Source of the DNA: Smittia aterrima
Taxonomy: Eukaryota; Arthropoda; Insecta; Diptera; Chironomidae
Length of the DNA stretch: 64,000 nt
Direction of reading: 5' to 3'
Assembly: GCA_033063855.1 (NCBI GenBank)
Contig: CP093831.1
Coordinates: 7,812,001 to 7,876,000, forward strand
Part shown: in pieces, positions 50,487 to 60,052 of the stretch
How the letters are laid out: the number at the start of each line of letters is the position of its first letter
How positions within the stretch are numbered: position 1 is the stretch's first letter
Notes under the pieces: model-generated
Told to the model about the DNA's origin: nothing
Database searches by the model: none
The model's input: the letters and a program-made list of their open reading frames with translations, nothing else
Position numbers and translations under genes: made by a program

Positions 50487-51945
50487 ATGAGAGTGAATGT
50501 GATTTTGATTTTATTTTTATTGTCGATTCTCGTTCGGAGTTTTTCCGAGTCGAGGGAAATCGTTAGAAAGAAAAAGTTGTCTGTCCAATTCGGTGATTAC
50601 GAAGCATCAGGCGATTACTTCGAAGTGACTGTGGCCAATTACGAGCAGGAAAGTTTGATCGAAGCAACATCAAAGAAACCTTCGACATCTTCCTCTTCGG
50701 AAGAAGTTCAAGGAGATGACGGCGTCACTTGCAGTCAATCGAATGTCACTGACGTTCTTGCAGATTATGAGATAGAGAATCACGTTCTCGTGATATTTAA
50801 AGTGAACGTTACATCAAACGAACGTGAACTTGTCTTGTAATTGCTGAAATCTGATCTCGCATGATTTCTTTAACTGCTTTGAACTCGTTTTAGGTTCTTA
50901 AATCTCGCCCAACGTTTCTTTGCTGCTCCTTCATTGTTTTCCGATTACAAGTTCATCGTCGTCACTTCAGATAATTCAAGTGATTCTGTTCTTGACTTCA
51001 TCGAAAAGGAAGGACTTCTTTTGGATATTGTTGTGATTGATGAAGACGATTACTCAGATTTGGGCTTCGTAACAGATCTCGACGAGTTGCACGTCTTTGT
51101 GGTTGATCAATGCGGAAAACTCGCTTACATTATCGTCCCGCCATGGAGGTTTGTCTTCAAACGCTTTTCATAAATTGATTTCTCTTTAAATTTAATCTTT
51201 CAGTTCAGCTCAACATCCTTACGTCAAAGCAGCTTTGATCTCGACGATGATCGATTTGCCTTGTGGATGTCCATCGACTGAGTTTGCTTCGAATCTTAGC
51301 GACTTGTCTGCTGACACTCAAACTGAGTCAAATTCGAATGAAGACACAAGAAGTTCTCAATCATCGACTGTACAGACTTCAACTGATGAATCAACTTTAA
51401 TGTCAAATGTTCCTGTGATTGACCTCGACACTGATGAAGTCGAAAACATTGAAGATCTTCTCGATGGTTCAAATATTTTAGCGAACATGCAGCGAGACAA
51501 CTCAGAGATGAATTTGCCTTTGAGAATTGTCATTCCGAGTATTCACATGCATTTCGAAAACAAAACTCAAAACTATTGGAAATATGATCAAATCGTTCTA
51601 CGGACCGACAATGCGACTTATCACAGTCATCTCAGTCAAGGAGAAATGCTCGTGGAGTTTCAAGACGAACGAGGAAGACTCGAGAACATAACGAGCATCG
51701 AATCAAAGATTTTCGTTGGCAACAAATCGCTTCACGACATTCAATCGAGCGCTAAAGTCGAGAAAATCTTTATCGATCGAGTGGGAAAGACTTACAAGAT
51801 TCAAAAGGAACTCATTGGAGGCGAAAATGTTTACGAAATGATTCCAATTGACTTTGACATTGAAAGACTTTTGCCTTATCAACAAATGTATGGCGTTCGA
51901 CATCACTACGAGCAATTGAATCGATGGCTAATGTTTAAAATATAA
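50487..51945 (+). CDS. Secreted selenoprotein-P-N-domain-like protein, right copy
   Basis: Three exons (50487-50836, 50894-51148, 51204-51945) have exactly the lengths of the left copy and give 448 residues. Differences from the left copy that I can see are few: a Ser/Asn in the serine-rich stretch of the last exon, Thr/Asn in SEMNLPL, Lys/Arg in RGRLEN and Glu/Asp in VTDLDE. The domain reading is the same (signal peptide, thioredoxin-like SelP N-domain with DQCGKLAY and CGCP, no U-x-x-C). Near-identity next to strongly diverged LRR-BTB genes shows that divergence is uneven along the arm. Both copies are intact, so the dosage may be doubled. Confidence 0.75.
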
Positions 51946-51958
51946 TTCGTTGATCCGA

Positions 51959-51964
51959 AATAAA
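51959..51964 (+). terminator. Poly(A) signal candidate, SelP-like right copy
   Basis: AATAAA 14 bases after the stop codon, at the very edge of the duplicated block. In the left copy the corresponding bases read AATTAA, so the two copies may use different signals. Confidence 0.4.
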
Positions 51965-52224
51965 ATCTAATTCCTAATCTAAATTCAATCAATAACTAGA
52001 AGCCTTCATGACTCAAAGTTCATATTCGATCTGACGTGATTTCTTCGAGTTCGGTCTAGTGAAAGTAACTGGGATAGAAATTAGAAAATGAAAGCTAAAG
52101 ATTACTGAAAACTCTGATTTTGAAAATGTATTGACTCAAGAGAAATCGAATTATCATCGCTACAAATTTGCAGTTCATCGCGAAGATGATAAGACGCGAA
52201 AGCAAACGCTCGACTCATTCAGTA

Positions 52225-53208
52225 ATGATCAGTGAAGTTGTCGTTCTAGCATTCGTTGCTGTAATATCATCAGCAAATGTTGTTCCAAACATTCTCAACT
52301 TGTCATGCGATTGCTTGCCACGCGCGTCGTGTTTCTCGAATGAAAAGTTTGGACAAGCACTCGATGAAAGTGTCAAAATAGTTTTGAAAGGATGTGACAA
52401 TGTGCGAGCACGTGACGTTCGAGAGCTTCGTTTATCGTTTGTACGTGGCGGATTTAGTCGAAGCTTAAGTGATTTCAAGAATCTTGAAGAACTTATACTC
52501 TCTCATTCTTTGCTCAACAATTTTTCAAATGATTTACTTGCCGGGTTGAACGCGCTTACAAAAGTCTCGCTCGACGGAAATGAAATTGATGAGTTGGAAG
52601 AATTTAAGTCGGTCGAGAATGTCAGAAAACTTTTCCTCGCTAACAACAAAATCAAAGTCATTCGAGAGAAAACATTTACAAACCTTCAGTCGCTGACTCT
52701 GCTGACATTGGAGCAAAACGAAATTTTCTTTGTTCATGCAAAAGCTTTTGCGAACAATGAAAAATTATTGGAATTGAACCTCAACCGGAACAGTTTGAGA
52801 GCTTTGGATTCAGAAACATTTCAAGGAAATACAAACTTGCTGGAGCTTTCAGTCAACCACAATCTTCTCACCGAACTCTCTGATGGAATTTTTAATGGAA
52901 ACTTAAAGCTCGAAGTCCTTCGACTTCATGGAAACAAATTGAGAAGTTTGAATCGAGCTCTTTTCGCCCACAATCAAAACCTCAGATGGATCGAGTTAGG
53001 TGAAAACGAGCTTGAGTTCATCGATCCTTTGGTGTTTGAGAATGTTAATCAATTAGAGTTTATTGATCTTGTGGGCAATCATTGTGTGGACGAAAGTTTT
53101 CCTCTCAACATGGACATCAAACATTTGACAGAATTAACTAAACGAAACTGCCACTTTCTTGCAAATATTTATTTTGATCAGTTTCTTCACTTTACAACAG
53201 ATTTATGA
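52225..53208 (+). CDS. Secreted leucine-rich-repeat protein
   Basis: An intronless gene for 327 residues from the ATG at 52225, chosen because a good signal peptide starts there (MISEVVVLAFVAVISSANV). An ATG at 52186 would add 13 basic residues in front. A cysteine-bearing N-cap (LSCDCLPRASC) is followed by about nine tandem leucine-rich repeats from residue 70 to 290 with the L..L.L..N.L..L...F pattern (for example LLELNLNRNSLRALDSETF and LEVLRLHGNKLRSLNRALF). It ends with a short cap containing NHC and KRNC. No transmembrane segment follows, so it should be secreted. Insect proteins of this type act in recognition or adhesion; the specific role is unknown. A 5' fragment of a second copy lies at 54878-55140. 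Confidence 0.82.
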   Translation: MISEVVVLAFVAVISSANVVPNILNLSCDCLPRASCFSNEKFGQALDESVKIVLKGCDNVRARDVRELRLSFVRGGFSRSLSDFKNLEELILSHSLLNNFSNDLLAGLNALTKVSLDGNEIDELEEFKSVENVRKLFLANNKIKVIREKTFTNLQSLTLLTLEQNEIFFVHAKAFANNEKLLELNLNRNSLRALDSETFQGNTNLLELSVNHNLLTELSDGIFNGNLKLEVLRLHGNKLRSLNRALFAHNQNLRWIELGENELEFIDPLVFENVNQLEFIDLVGNHCVDESFPLNMDIKHLTELTKRNCHFLANIYFDQFLHFTTDL

Positions 53209-53437
53209 ATTATTTTGATTAAAAAAATTGAAAGAGTCAATTAAGCTTTGCAACAAAATTTACTCGAGTGTTGTCCCAATTTTCTCAAAGTCACCTTCAA
53301 TAATTATTTCGACAATTGCAAAAATAATTTCCTTCTAGAAAATCTGCTCGACAATTAAATTATCTGAAGCAAAACTAACAGTTCCTCTTATGAGCTCGTA
53401 AAGTTTGGTAGCATTCGATAACTCTCACAAACTAAAA

Positions 53438-54084
53438 ATGATTTTGAAAATTGCTTTGTTCGCTACTTTTTGCTTTGCAGCAAATGCCGAAAATGTTTAC
53501 ATTAAAAGCGTCCGATGCAATTTTTCAGATGAGTTTGTCTACCAGAATTTTTCATGCTACGCAAAGTCTTACAGTCGTCAAGTTTCAACAATCAATTACA
53601 TGATCGTCTTTAAGAAAGAGTTTCAAACATTTTTTGTGAGTAAACCGTTGTTTGTTTTATTTGTTTAATTTGCTTTAATTTTTTTTTCTAGGTTGAGGCA
53701 AAAGCTTTCTTTCGATATGGTTTAATTTTTCGGGAAGTTTTAACAAAAATGTTCGACATCTGCCGTTTTAAAAAGGTAAATGAAGATGTGTTGGTAACTT
53801 TACTCATCGTGTTTAAAACCGCTGGAATGGGAAACGTGATTCACAAATGTCCATACAAGGTTTGACTCTGAAGAAATTACAAGAAAACTCTCGTTAAACT
53901 TTTCTTCACCTTTCAGGACCTTATTGGTTATAACGGATCTGTTGCTATCAATTCAATAATAAAACATTTTGCTTCCGGCGAATATAAAGTTGAGTTTCAT
54001 ATTTCTAAAAGTGAAAGCGAAAAAATTGGAGTTATTACAATAGTAGCAAGTATTAAAACAGAACATAGGGATGTATTAGGATAA
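53438..54084 (+). CDS. DUF1091-family secreted protein, copy 1
   Basis: Three exons (53438-53635, 53692-53859, 53917-54084) give 177 residues. A signal peptide (MILKIALFATFCFAANA) is followed by NVYIKSVRCNF, a QNFSC cysteine, and the family core FRYGLIFREVL...C..K, then GNVIHKCPYKDLIGYNGSVAIN and the ASGEYKVEF strand. This layout (paired cysteines, HxCPY motif, PxGxY-type strand) is that of insect DUF1091 proteins, which resemble MD-2-like lipid-binding folds and are often expressed in sensory or reproductive tissues. Relative to copies 2 and 3 it lacks two residues around the central cysteine (FDICRFKK against KYAWCSLMEK). It is the most diverged of the three and is presumably the oldest. 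Confidence 0.8.
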
Positions 54085-54295
54085 AAGAAGGCAATAGAGA
54101 ATTATGCGATGGATGATTCTCAAGTCATTTTTGATATGTCGCCTCAGATCGATGGTAAAGCCGCTTATTTTTTTAATCTTTCTTTTTATTTATTGTGCAA
54201 ATGAAATATTAAAAATCAACTACAATGTTAACCAATAATTATTGTGGGTTTGCAAACCGAATAATTGCTCATGGATTAAATTCATTTTCGATTGA

Positions 54296-54393
54296 TTAGC
54301 GAAGAAGATCGAATTTCTCCTTAATTTTCTTGATATCCTTGGCGGTTGTTCGGCAACACCCTCCAATGAATCTTAGACCTCAATCACAATCAC
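54296..54393 (-). pseudogene. Relic of homocysteine S-methyltransferase last exon
   Basis: On the minus strand a CAG acceptor precedes a short frame reading GLRFIGGCCRTTAKDIKKIK and ending EKFDLLR before a stop. The GGCC motif provides two of the three zinc cysteines of homocysteine S-methyltransferases and the following TT..DIK helix fits the family C-terminus. A TGA codon interrupts the frame just before GLRF, and no upstream exon is present nearby. This points to a decayed fragment left by rearrangement. Alternatively the acceptor phase differs and the gene's other exons lie elsewhere. Confidence 0.6.
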
Positions 54394-54877
54394 CTGTATA
54401 ATTTTATTTACGAAAATATTTTGAAACTGAAATCAAATTTTGTGCAGACTGATAAACTTTCGATCGAATTATTAAAAATGTAAGCGGTATAAACGACAAC
54501 GTTCAATAGCAACTATTTACGATGAAATGAAAATGACTCTCCGATGCTCGAAAATAATGTTTACAGCTCAACACAATCACAATAAAATGTCACGTCACCA
54601 ATACTAATTCGTATGATCTGTGTTTTCTCAATTTTTGAAGTATCTTTTTCTGTCTCTTGGCGGTAAATGATTTTTTTGTGTTTGTGATTTTTGAGAGAGT
54701 TCGTGCCATGCTTGAATTTAAAGAGAGTTCGGATATCACAAGGGGGCGATCAGCCCAAGGATCAGACAGTAAAGCATCAAGGAAAATAAAAAAAATATTT
54801 TTAAATTTTGTTTAAAAAATCTAAAAAAATCTCTCCCCCGAATTCAAACGTCATGATATCACTACGAGCATCACAAT

Positions 54878-55140
54878 GTATTGAAGATACTCAAGAGAAA
54901 TCGAATTATCATCGCTACAAATTTACAGTTCATCGGGAAATGATAAGACGCTAAAGCAGATAAACGCTCGACTCATTCAGTAATGATCTGTGAAATTGTC
55001 GTTCTAGGTTCTAGCATTCGTTGCTGTAATATCATCAGCAAATGTTGTTCCAAACATTCTCAACTTGTCATGCGATTATTTGCCACGCGCGTCTTGTTTC
55101 TCGAATGAAAAGTTTGGACAAGCACTCAATGAAAGTGTCG
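54878..55140 (+). pseudogene. 5' fragment of the secreted LRR gene
   Basis: Closely matches 52130-52375, covering the upstream region, the signal peptide and the N-cap (AAATGTTGTTCCAAACATTC and the codons for LSCD). It contains small indels that break the frame (an extra GGTTCTA, an AAAGCAGAT change) and stops abruptly in GAAAGTGTCG, followed by a poly-T/A tract. The leucine-rich repeats are absent. Confidence 0.85.
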
Positions 55141-55162
55141 AATTTTTTTTTTAAAAATTTAA

Positions 55163-55290
55163 AAACTTTTTAAAATGTTTTTTATAATTAATTATATCAC
55201 TCGCAATCCAATAAAGTTGTCGATTTGTTAATCGATTTGCTTAAAAATTTAGCTCAGTTTTTCCAAATTCAACTCGTAGTTATTCATTTA
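55163..55290 (-). pseudogene. Relic of M13-like gene last exon, first
   Basis: Matches the last exon of the M13-like gene around 57550-57690. The minus strand still encodes NRLTNRQLYWIAS before the alignment becomes ragged. It sits directly downstream of the LRR fragment and upstream of DUF1091 copy 2. Confidence 0.75.
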
Positions 55291-55437
55291 TTATTGTCTA
55301 AATATTCAACTTTCCAAAGCAAAACCCTGAAATGTTGAGATGGCAACGTAAACAATCAATGATAATTTCAATGATAATTGTCTTAATTGTTTTTAACAAA
55401 ATTAACTCGGAAAATACTTTTTCTTTAATCATAACGG

Positions 55438-55443
55438 TCAGTT
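55438..55443 (+). promoter_or_regulatory. Initiator-like TCAGTT of DUF1091 copy 2
   Basis: TCAGTTCCTCTTTTAAG precedes the ATG by 61 bases. The same TCAGTTCC block is 61 bases before the ATG of copy 3 (56673), and ACAGTTCCTCTTATGAG occurs before copy 1, so the element is conserved across the array. Confidence 0.45.
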
Positions 55444-55498
55444 CCTCTTTTAAGCTTTTTCAGCTTGGTAGCATTCAAAAGTAGTTTAAAATCTGAAA

Positions 55499-56146
55499 AT
55501 GTTTTTAAAAATTGCTTTGTTCGCCACATTTTGCTTTGCAGCAAATGCCGAAAATGTTTACATTAAAAGCGTCCGATGCAGTGTTTCATCGGACGAATTG
55601 GTCTACCAGAATTTTTCGTGCTACGCAAAGTCTTACAGTCGTCAAATTTCAACAGTCAATTACATGATCGTCTTCAAGAAAGAGTTACAAACACTTCTTG
55701 TGATTAAACTGTTGTTTGTTTTATTTGTTTAATTTAGATTTGATGTTTTCAGATTGAAGCAAAGATATTCTTTCGATATGGTTTAATTTTTCGCGAAGTT
55801 CTAATAAAAAAATATGCGTGGTGCAGTTTAATGGAAAAGGTAAATGAAGATGTGTTGGTAACTTTCCTCATCGATCTGCTTAAAACCGCAGGAATGGGAA
55901 ATGTGATTCACAAATGTCCATACAAGGTTTGACTCTAAAGAAATCCAAATTCTCGCTAAGCTTTTCTTCACCTTTCAGGACTTTATTGCTTATAACGCAT
56001 CGTTTCCAATCAATTCAATATTATCACATTTTGCTTCCGGAGAATATAAAATTGAGTTTCATATGTCTATAAGTGAAAGCGAAAAAATTGGAGTTATTAC
56101 AATAGTGGGAAGCATGAAAACACCACATAAAGATGTATTCGGATAA
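55499..56146 (+). CDS. DUF1091-family secreted protein, copy 2
   Basis: Three exons (55499-55699, 55753-55926, 55979-56146) give 180 residues. A signal peptide (MFLKIALFATFCFAANA) is followed by KSVRCSVSSDELVYQNFSC, the core FFRYGLIFREVLIKKYAWC, then NVIHKCPYKDFIAYNASFPIN and ASGEYKIEFHMS. One extra residue in exon 1 (SVSSDELV) separates it from copies 1 and 3. Intron positions and phases are identical in all three, and the coding sequence is much closer to copy 3 than to copy 1, so the duplication that made 2 and 3 is recent. A lipid- or small-ligand-binding extracellular role is inferred from the fold family only. Confidence 0.82.
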
Positions 56147-56221
56147 AGAGAAAGCAATTATCAATTTAGAAAAATAAAAACATTTGGCGAAAATATATTA
56201 TTTTATAAGTTTAAAGACTTT

Positions 56222-56500
56222 TTTAAAAGTTTCGATGTTTCTTATAATTAGAGTAAGACGATAAATAATAAAATCGATTAAAAATTTTTTTTTCTGCATT
56301 TATTGTACAACTTTTCACGTTTCATTTTCATCAATAAATAGCTTTTTCGGCTACGGCGACGTTTGATGCCGCGATGGTTAGAGTACCGCGATGATTCATG
56401 TCTTGCTCTATTTCTTGCACTCGCAAAGCAATAAAGTTAATCGATTTACTCAAAAATTTAGCTCAACTCCTCCAGATGCAACTCTTAGTTATTCATTTTA
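56222..56500 (-). pseudogene. Relic of M13-like gene last exon, second
   Basis: Two pieces of the M13 last-exon region remain: the GATGTTTCTTATAATTA block at 56238 and CACTCGCAA.GCAATAAAGTT to TTATTCATTTTAAA at about 56419-56500. About 165 unrelated bases, including a GC-richer stretch near 56345-56395, separate them. It occupies the same place relative to DUF1091 copy 3 as the first relic does to copy 2. Confidence 0.7.
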
Positions 56501-56733
56501 AATTATCTTATTTTTCAACTTTCCAAAGCCAAACCCTGAAATATTTAGTTGACAACGGAAGTAAACAAAGTCACTGATTTTAAATCATCGTTAATAATTA
56601 TTTCTATGATAATTTTCTTAATTGTTTTTAACAAAATTAACTCGGAAAATAATTTTTCTGTAATCACAACGATCAGTTCCTTTTTTAAGTCTCTTCAGCT
56701 TGGTTGCATTCAAAAGTATTTTCAAAACTGTAA

Positions 56734-57379
56734 ATGTTTTTGAAAATTGCTTTGCTAGCTTTGTTTTGCTTTGCAGCAAATGCCGAAAATGTTTACATTA
56801 GAAGTGTCCGATGCAGTTTTTCAGACGAGTTTATCTACCAGAATTTTTCGTGCTACGCAAAGTCTTACAGTCGTCAAATTTCAACAGTCAATTACATGAT
56901 CGTCGTTAAGAAAGAGTTGAAAACACTTTTTGTGAGTAAAATGTTTCTCGTTCTATTTGTTTAATTTAGATTTGATGTTTTTCAGATTGAGGCAAAAGCT
57001 TTCTTTCGATATGGTTTGATTTTTCGCGAAGTTCTAATAAAAAAGATTTCGTGGTGCAGTGTAATGGAAAAGGTGAATGAAGATGTGTTGGTAACTTTCC
57101 TCATCGATCTGCTTAAAACCGCTGGAATGGGAAACGTTATTCACAAATGTCCATACAAGGTTTGACTCTAAAGAAATCCAAATTCTCGCTAAGTTTTTCT
57201 TCACCTTTCAGGACTTTATTGCTTATAACGCATCGTTTGCAATCAATTCAATATTATCACATTTTTCTTCCGGAGAATATAAAATTGAGTTTCATTTCTC
57301 TAAAAGTGAAAGCGAAAAAATTGGAGTTATTACAATAATCGGAAGCCTGAAAACACCACACAAGGATGTATTAGGATAA
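56734..57379 (+). CDS. DUF1091-family secreted protein, copy 3
   Basis: Three exons (56734-56931, 56986-57159, 57212-57379) give 179 residues. The signal peptide is MFLKIALLALFCFAANA. The core reads FFRYGLIFREVLIKKISWC, with NVIHKCPYKDFIAYNASFAIN and SSGEYKIEFHFS. It is nearly identical to copy 2 in exons 2 and 3. Its stop codon lies 65 bases from the stop of the M13-like gene on the opposite strand, and this convergent pair appears to be the ancestral unit of the array. Confidence 0.82.
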
Positions 57380-57444
57380 AAAGGCAATCACTAATTCAGA
57401 ATCGTTTGGAGAAATTTAATATAAAAAAGAATTTAAGAGGAAAA

Positions 57445-59617
57445 TTATTTCTCTTTTAAATTGAAAAACCAAGTTTTGCAATCAAAAGCTTCAATAAATC
57501 CTGGTCGATCGTGAAAAAATTTATGGAGATCTCTTTCTTCATCTGTCTCTTCAGAACTTAAAAAGCTTTTTTGATGTTTCTTATAATTAATTCTGGCACT
57601 CGCAATCCAATAAAGTTGTCGATTCGTTAATCGATTTGCTCCCAAATTCAGTTCAACTCCTCCTGATTCGAGCCATTCATCGTAGAACTCGTAACCAAGT
57701 TGCAAGATATCTTCAAACACATCAAAGTTGCCAACTCCATAATTCTGAAAAAAAAAATCTGTTGTTCAATGCTCACTTAAAAATAATTCTTCTCACTTCC
57801 TCCAAATATGACGAGAGATGTGAATCAAGTGATTTAAATACATAATTCGAAAAGCTTGCCGTATTAAAGAATCGAGGTCGTTGGTTATGGAAAAATGGAT
57901 AATTTAGAAATTGACTTTCAATAACTGAAATGAAAATAAGTAAGCAATCAAGAGATTATCAAAAATCTCAAAAATATTTACACATAATATTGTCGTAGGG
58001 TCTGTAGGTAAATCTCAATTTTCCATTTGACTTCAACTCATTTAATTTTCGAAGATTATTAGTCCGTGGCTCAGCTTTTAGCTTATTGAAATTGTGAGAA
58101 ATTTCGCGTAAACTTTTAACATAGTTTTGATCAAACTTCAAGTTGCTATAAAGTTCCTCAAGCTTTTCTGGTCCAACAACGTCATCGGAATAACCGAAAA
58201 TGAACTTTATTGACTGCAATCGTCGGCTGATATCTTCGAGAACTTCATTGCCCCAGCGATTTTCATTTTTGAACTTCTTTATAGCAAATTCGATCGTTTC
58301 GTTAGCCAATGCTCTCATCGAATCTTCAGATTCTTTATCTTGATATCGCTGCAAGTAAAGCACGTCAAAAGCCGGATTCATGTAAGTGAAGAAAATCGAC
58401 GAACATTGATGCCATCGCTCTCGAGGCTTCTTGGCATCAATTAGCAAAGCAGACTTTTTGTCATCAGGGTAAACAATGAAGCGATCAGTTTGGCCGTACA
58501 AAAAGTCATAAACTAAATAATCTGCGACAAAACTGAAATATTTTAATTACAAAAGTTTAAAGGTTAACATTCTCAAATAAAAATTCTCACTCTTTATCGC
58601 TTTCCGCTAGAAATTCTGCAATCTTTGCCAAATTTTGAGGTCTCTGAATGAAGACTCGCGTATTCATATCCACTTTCGTGATTAAAAAATTGTTGAGGAT
58701 TGTGAGCCAATTGAGATTTAATGGCGAAGTCAAATTGTTGAGTTCTGCAATCGTCACGAATTTAAATGAACTGTTAAAATTTACACTAAAGCTGGCTTGA
58801 TTCTATTCGAGAGATTATTTCATTAAATTTTTTATCGAAACAAAAATTGCTGAGATCTCACCAATTGATTGTAAAATTCGATTTGCTTATCTGTGATTTC
58901 CTTAAATTCTTTTTTAAACTTTTCTGATTGTGAAGCATTTCGATAAACCTGATTCATGTCGTAAAGCATTGTCTCGTAGCTCATTACTTGCTGTTCAAAA
59001 TAATTTCTTAAAACAAAAGGTAAGCCTATGTCTGTAGGTCTATATCGTTCATCATCAACGAAGTTGATCGTGGTGAAGAACAGAATTGGTAACGAGTCCG
59101 TCGGTTGATTCTCAATAAAGTTCTTTAAATTGAAATCCTTGTCATTAGTTTCTGGATAGAATTTTAAGCCAATAGATCGCGCGTATTCGCGAACTTCTCT
59201 CACACCATTTTTGTTGATGTATTTGGAGTTCACACATTTAGCGAAAAGCTCTTTTATTCCTTTTGATATTCGCGAGTCGTTCACATTCACCGGCGCAGCT
59301 AAAACTTTTCTCGCTCGCTCAGCAAACACTTTAACAAAATCAGAAATAAATCCATTGTATGGAAGTCGTTCACTAACACTTGTATATTTAACAAAAGTTC
59401 CCAATGCAAACTCTTTAAAGTCATCACAAGGTCTAACAGATTTATTTTGAGTTGCAGCATAAAATAAATATTTGGCGTCCAACAAACAATATTTTGTATC
59501 ACATAAATCTCGATTCGTCGCCTCATTCTTTGACAAGAAATCTCCGATGAACTGCAATTCTATATGATGCTGAGCTTCAATCGAGTAAACAACAAAAATT
59601 AGAAGAAATATCTTCAT
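57445..59617 (-). CDS. Secreted M13 (neprilysin-like) protein without zinc motif
   Basis: Five exons (59617-58862, 58802-58591, 58532-57982, 57924-57797, 57744-57445) join in frame to 648 residues. A signal peptide (MKIFLLIFVVYSIEA) replaces the membrane anchor of neprilysin. The N-terminal M13 domain is recognisable from PCDDFKEFALGTF and from the NWLTILNNFLI...RVFIQRPQNLAKIAEFL region. The C-terminus ends PGFIEAFDCKTW, matching the M13 EAFHC ending. The catalytic part is degenerate: where HExxH is expected after the PPFF-like NYPFF stretch there is FKSLDSHLSS, the GENxAD motif reads FEDILQLG, and the distance between them is shortened by tens of residues. The protein should be enzymatically inactive, as are several expanded insect M13 paralogues. 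All splice junctions are sound and no stop interrupts it, so it is probably expressed. Confidence 0.85.
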
Positions 59618-60052
59618 TTTTCACGAGAACTTGTTTCGTCAACTTAACAGCTCGAACTACCAAAATAGAAATATTTGTTAAACTCTTCCGCTGATCAAAT
59701 TCTCTCACAAAATATTTGCGCAGATTTTCGTGAAGCGAAGAAATAAATGTGTGCGAGTTTTAAACCTATTATCAACTTTTAAATGTTTTCAATTAAAAAT
59801 TTGAACAAACATTAATTTTTTTTAAAAATAGAGGAAAATAGTTGACCTAGATTGACCTAGTGAAGTCAATTAAAGGAATTTATGGCATCGGTCGTTGCAC
59901 GCATGTGAATTTAACACGGAGTGTATCTCCGTAGCGACAGCTCTTCTATTATATTGATCAAACAAAAGGTCCAACTAAAATAATTTTTCATTCAGTGAAT
60001 ATTCATTTTCTGTTTTTAAAGGCGATTACTTCGGCGTTTTCAGGACCGAAAA
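59618..60052. promoter_or_regulatory. Divergent promoter region, M13-like gene and CCP6
   Basis: 435 bases separate the two divergent start codons. On the CCP6 side TTCAGTGA at 59993 fits an initiator about 60 bases before the ATG. No TATA box stands out on either side. The region is AT-rich with long A/T runs near 59810-59830. Confidence 0.35.

Larger units (their letters stand above)
46455..51965. repeat. Right arm of large inverted duplication, outer block
   Basis: Mirror image of 7520-12765, with LRR-BTB P1 (broken), P2 and the SelP-like gene on the plus strand. Its outer edge is about 20 bases beyond the SelP-like stop codon, after GTTGATCCGAAAT. The coordinate sum of paired positions is about 59494 throughout the P2 and SelP-like part, so there is little length change there, and it drops by about 180 across P1 because of the insertion. 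Confidence 0.93.
54085..55437. other. Relic-rich spacer between DUF1091 copies 1 and 2
   Basis: There is no intact gene. It holds three gene relics listed separately: the homocysteine S-methyltransferase exon, the 5' part of the LRR gene and a piece of the M13 last exon. Long A/T runs near 54785-54830 and 55140-55190 lie at the junctions. Confidence 0.6.
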
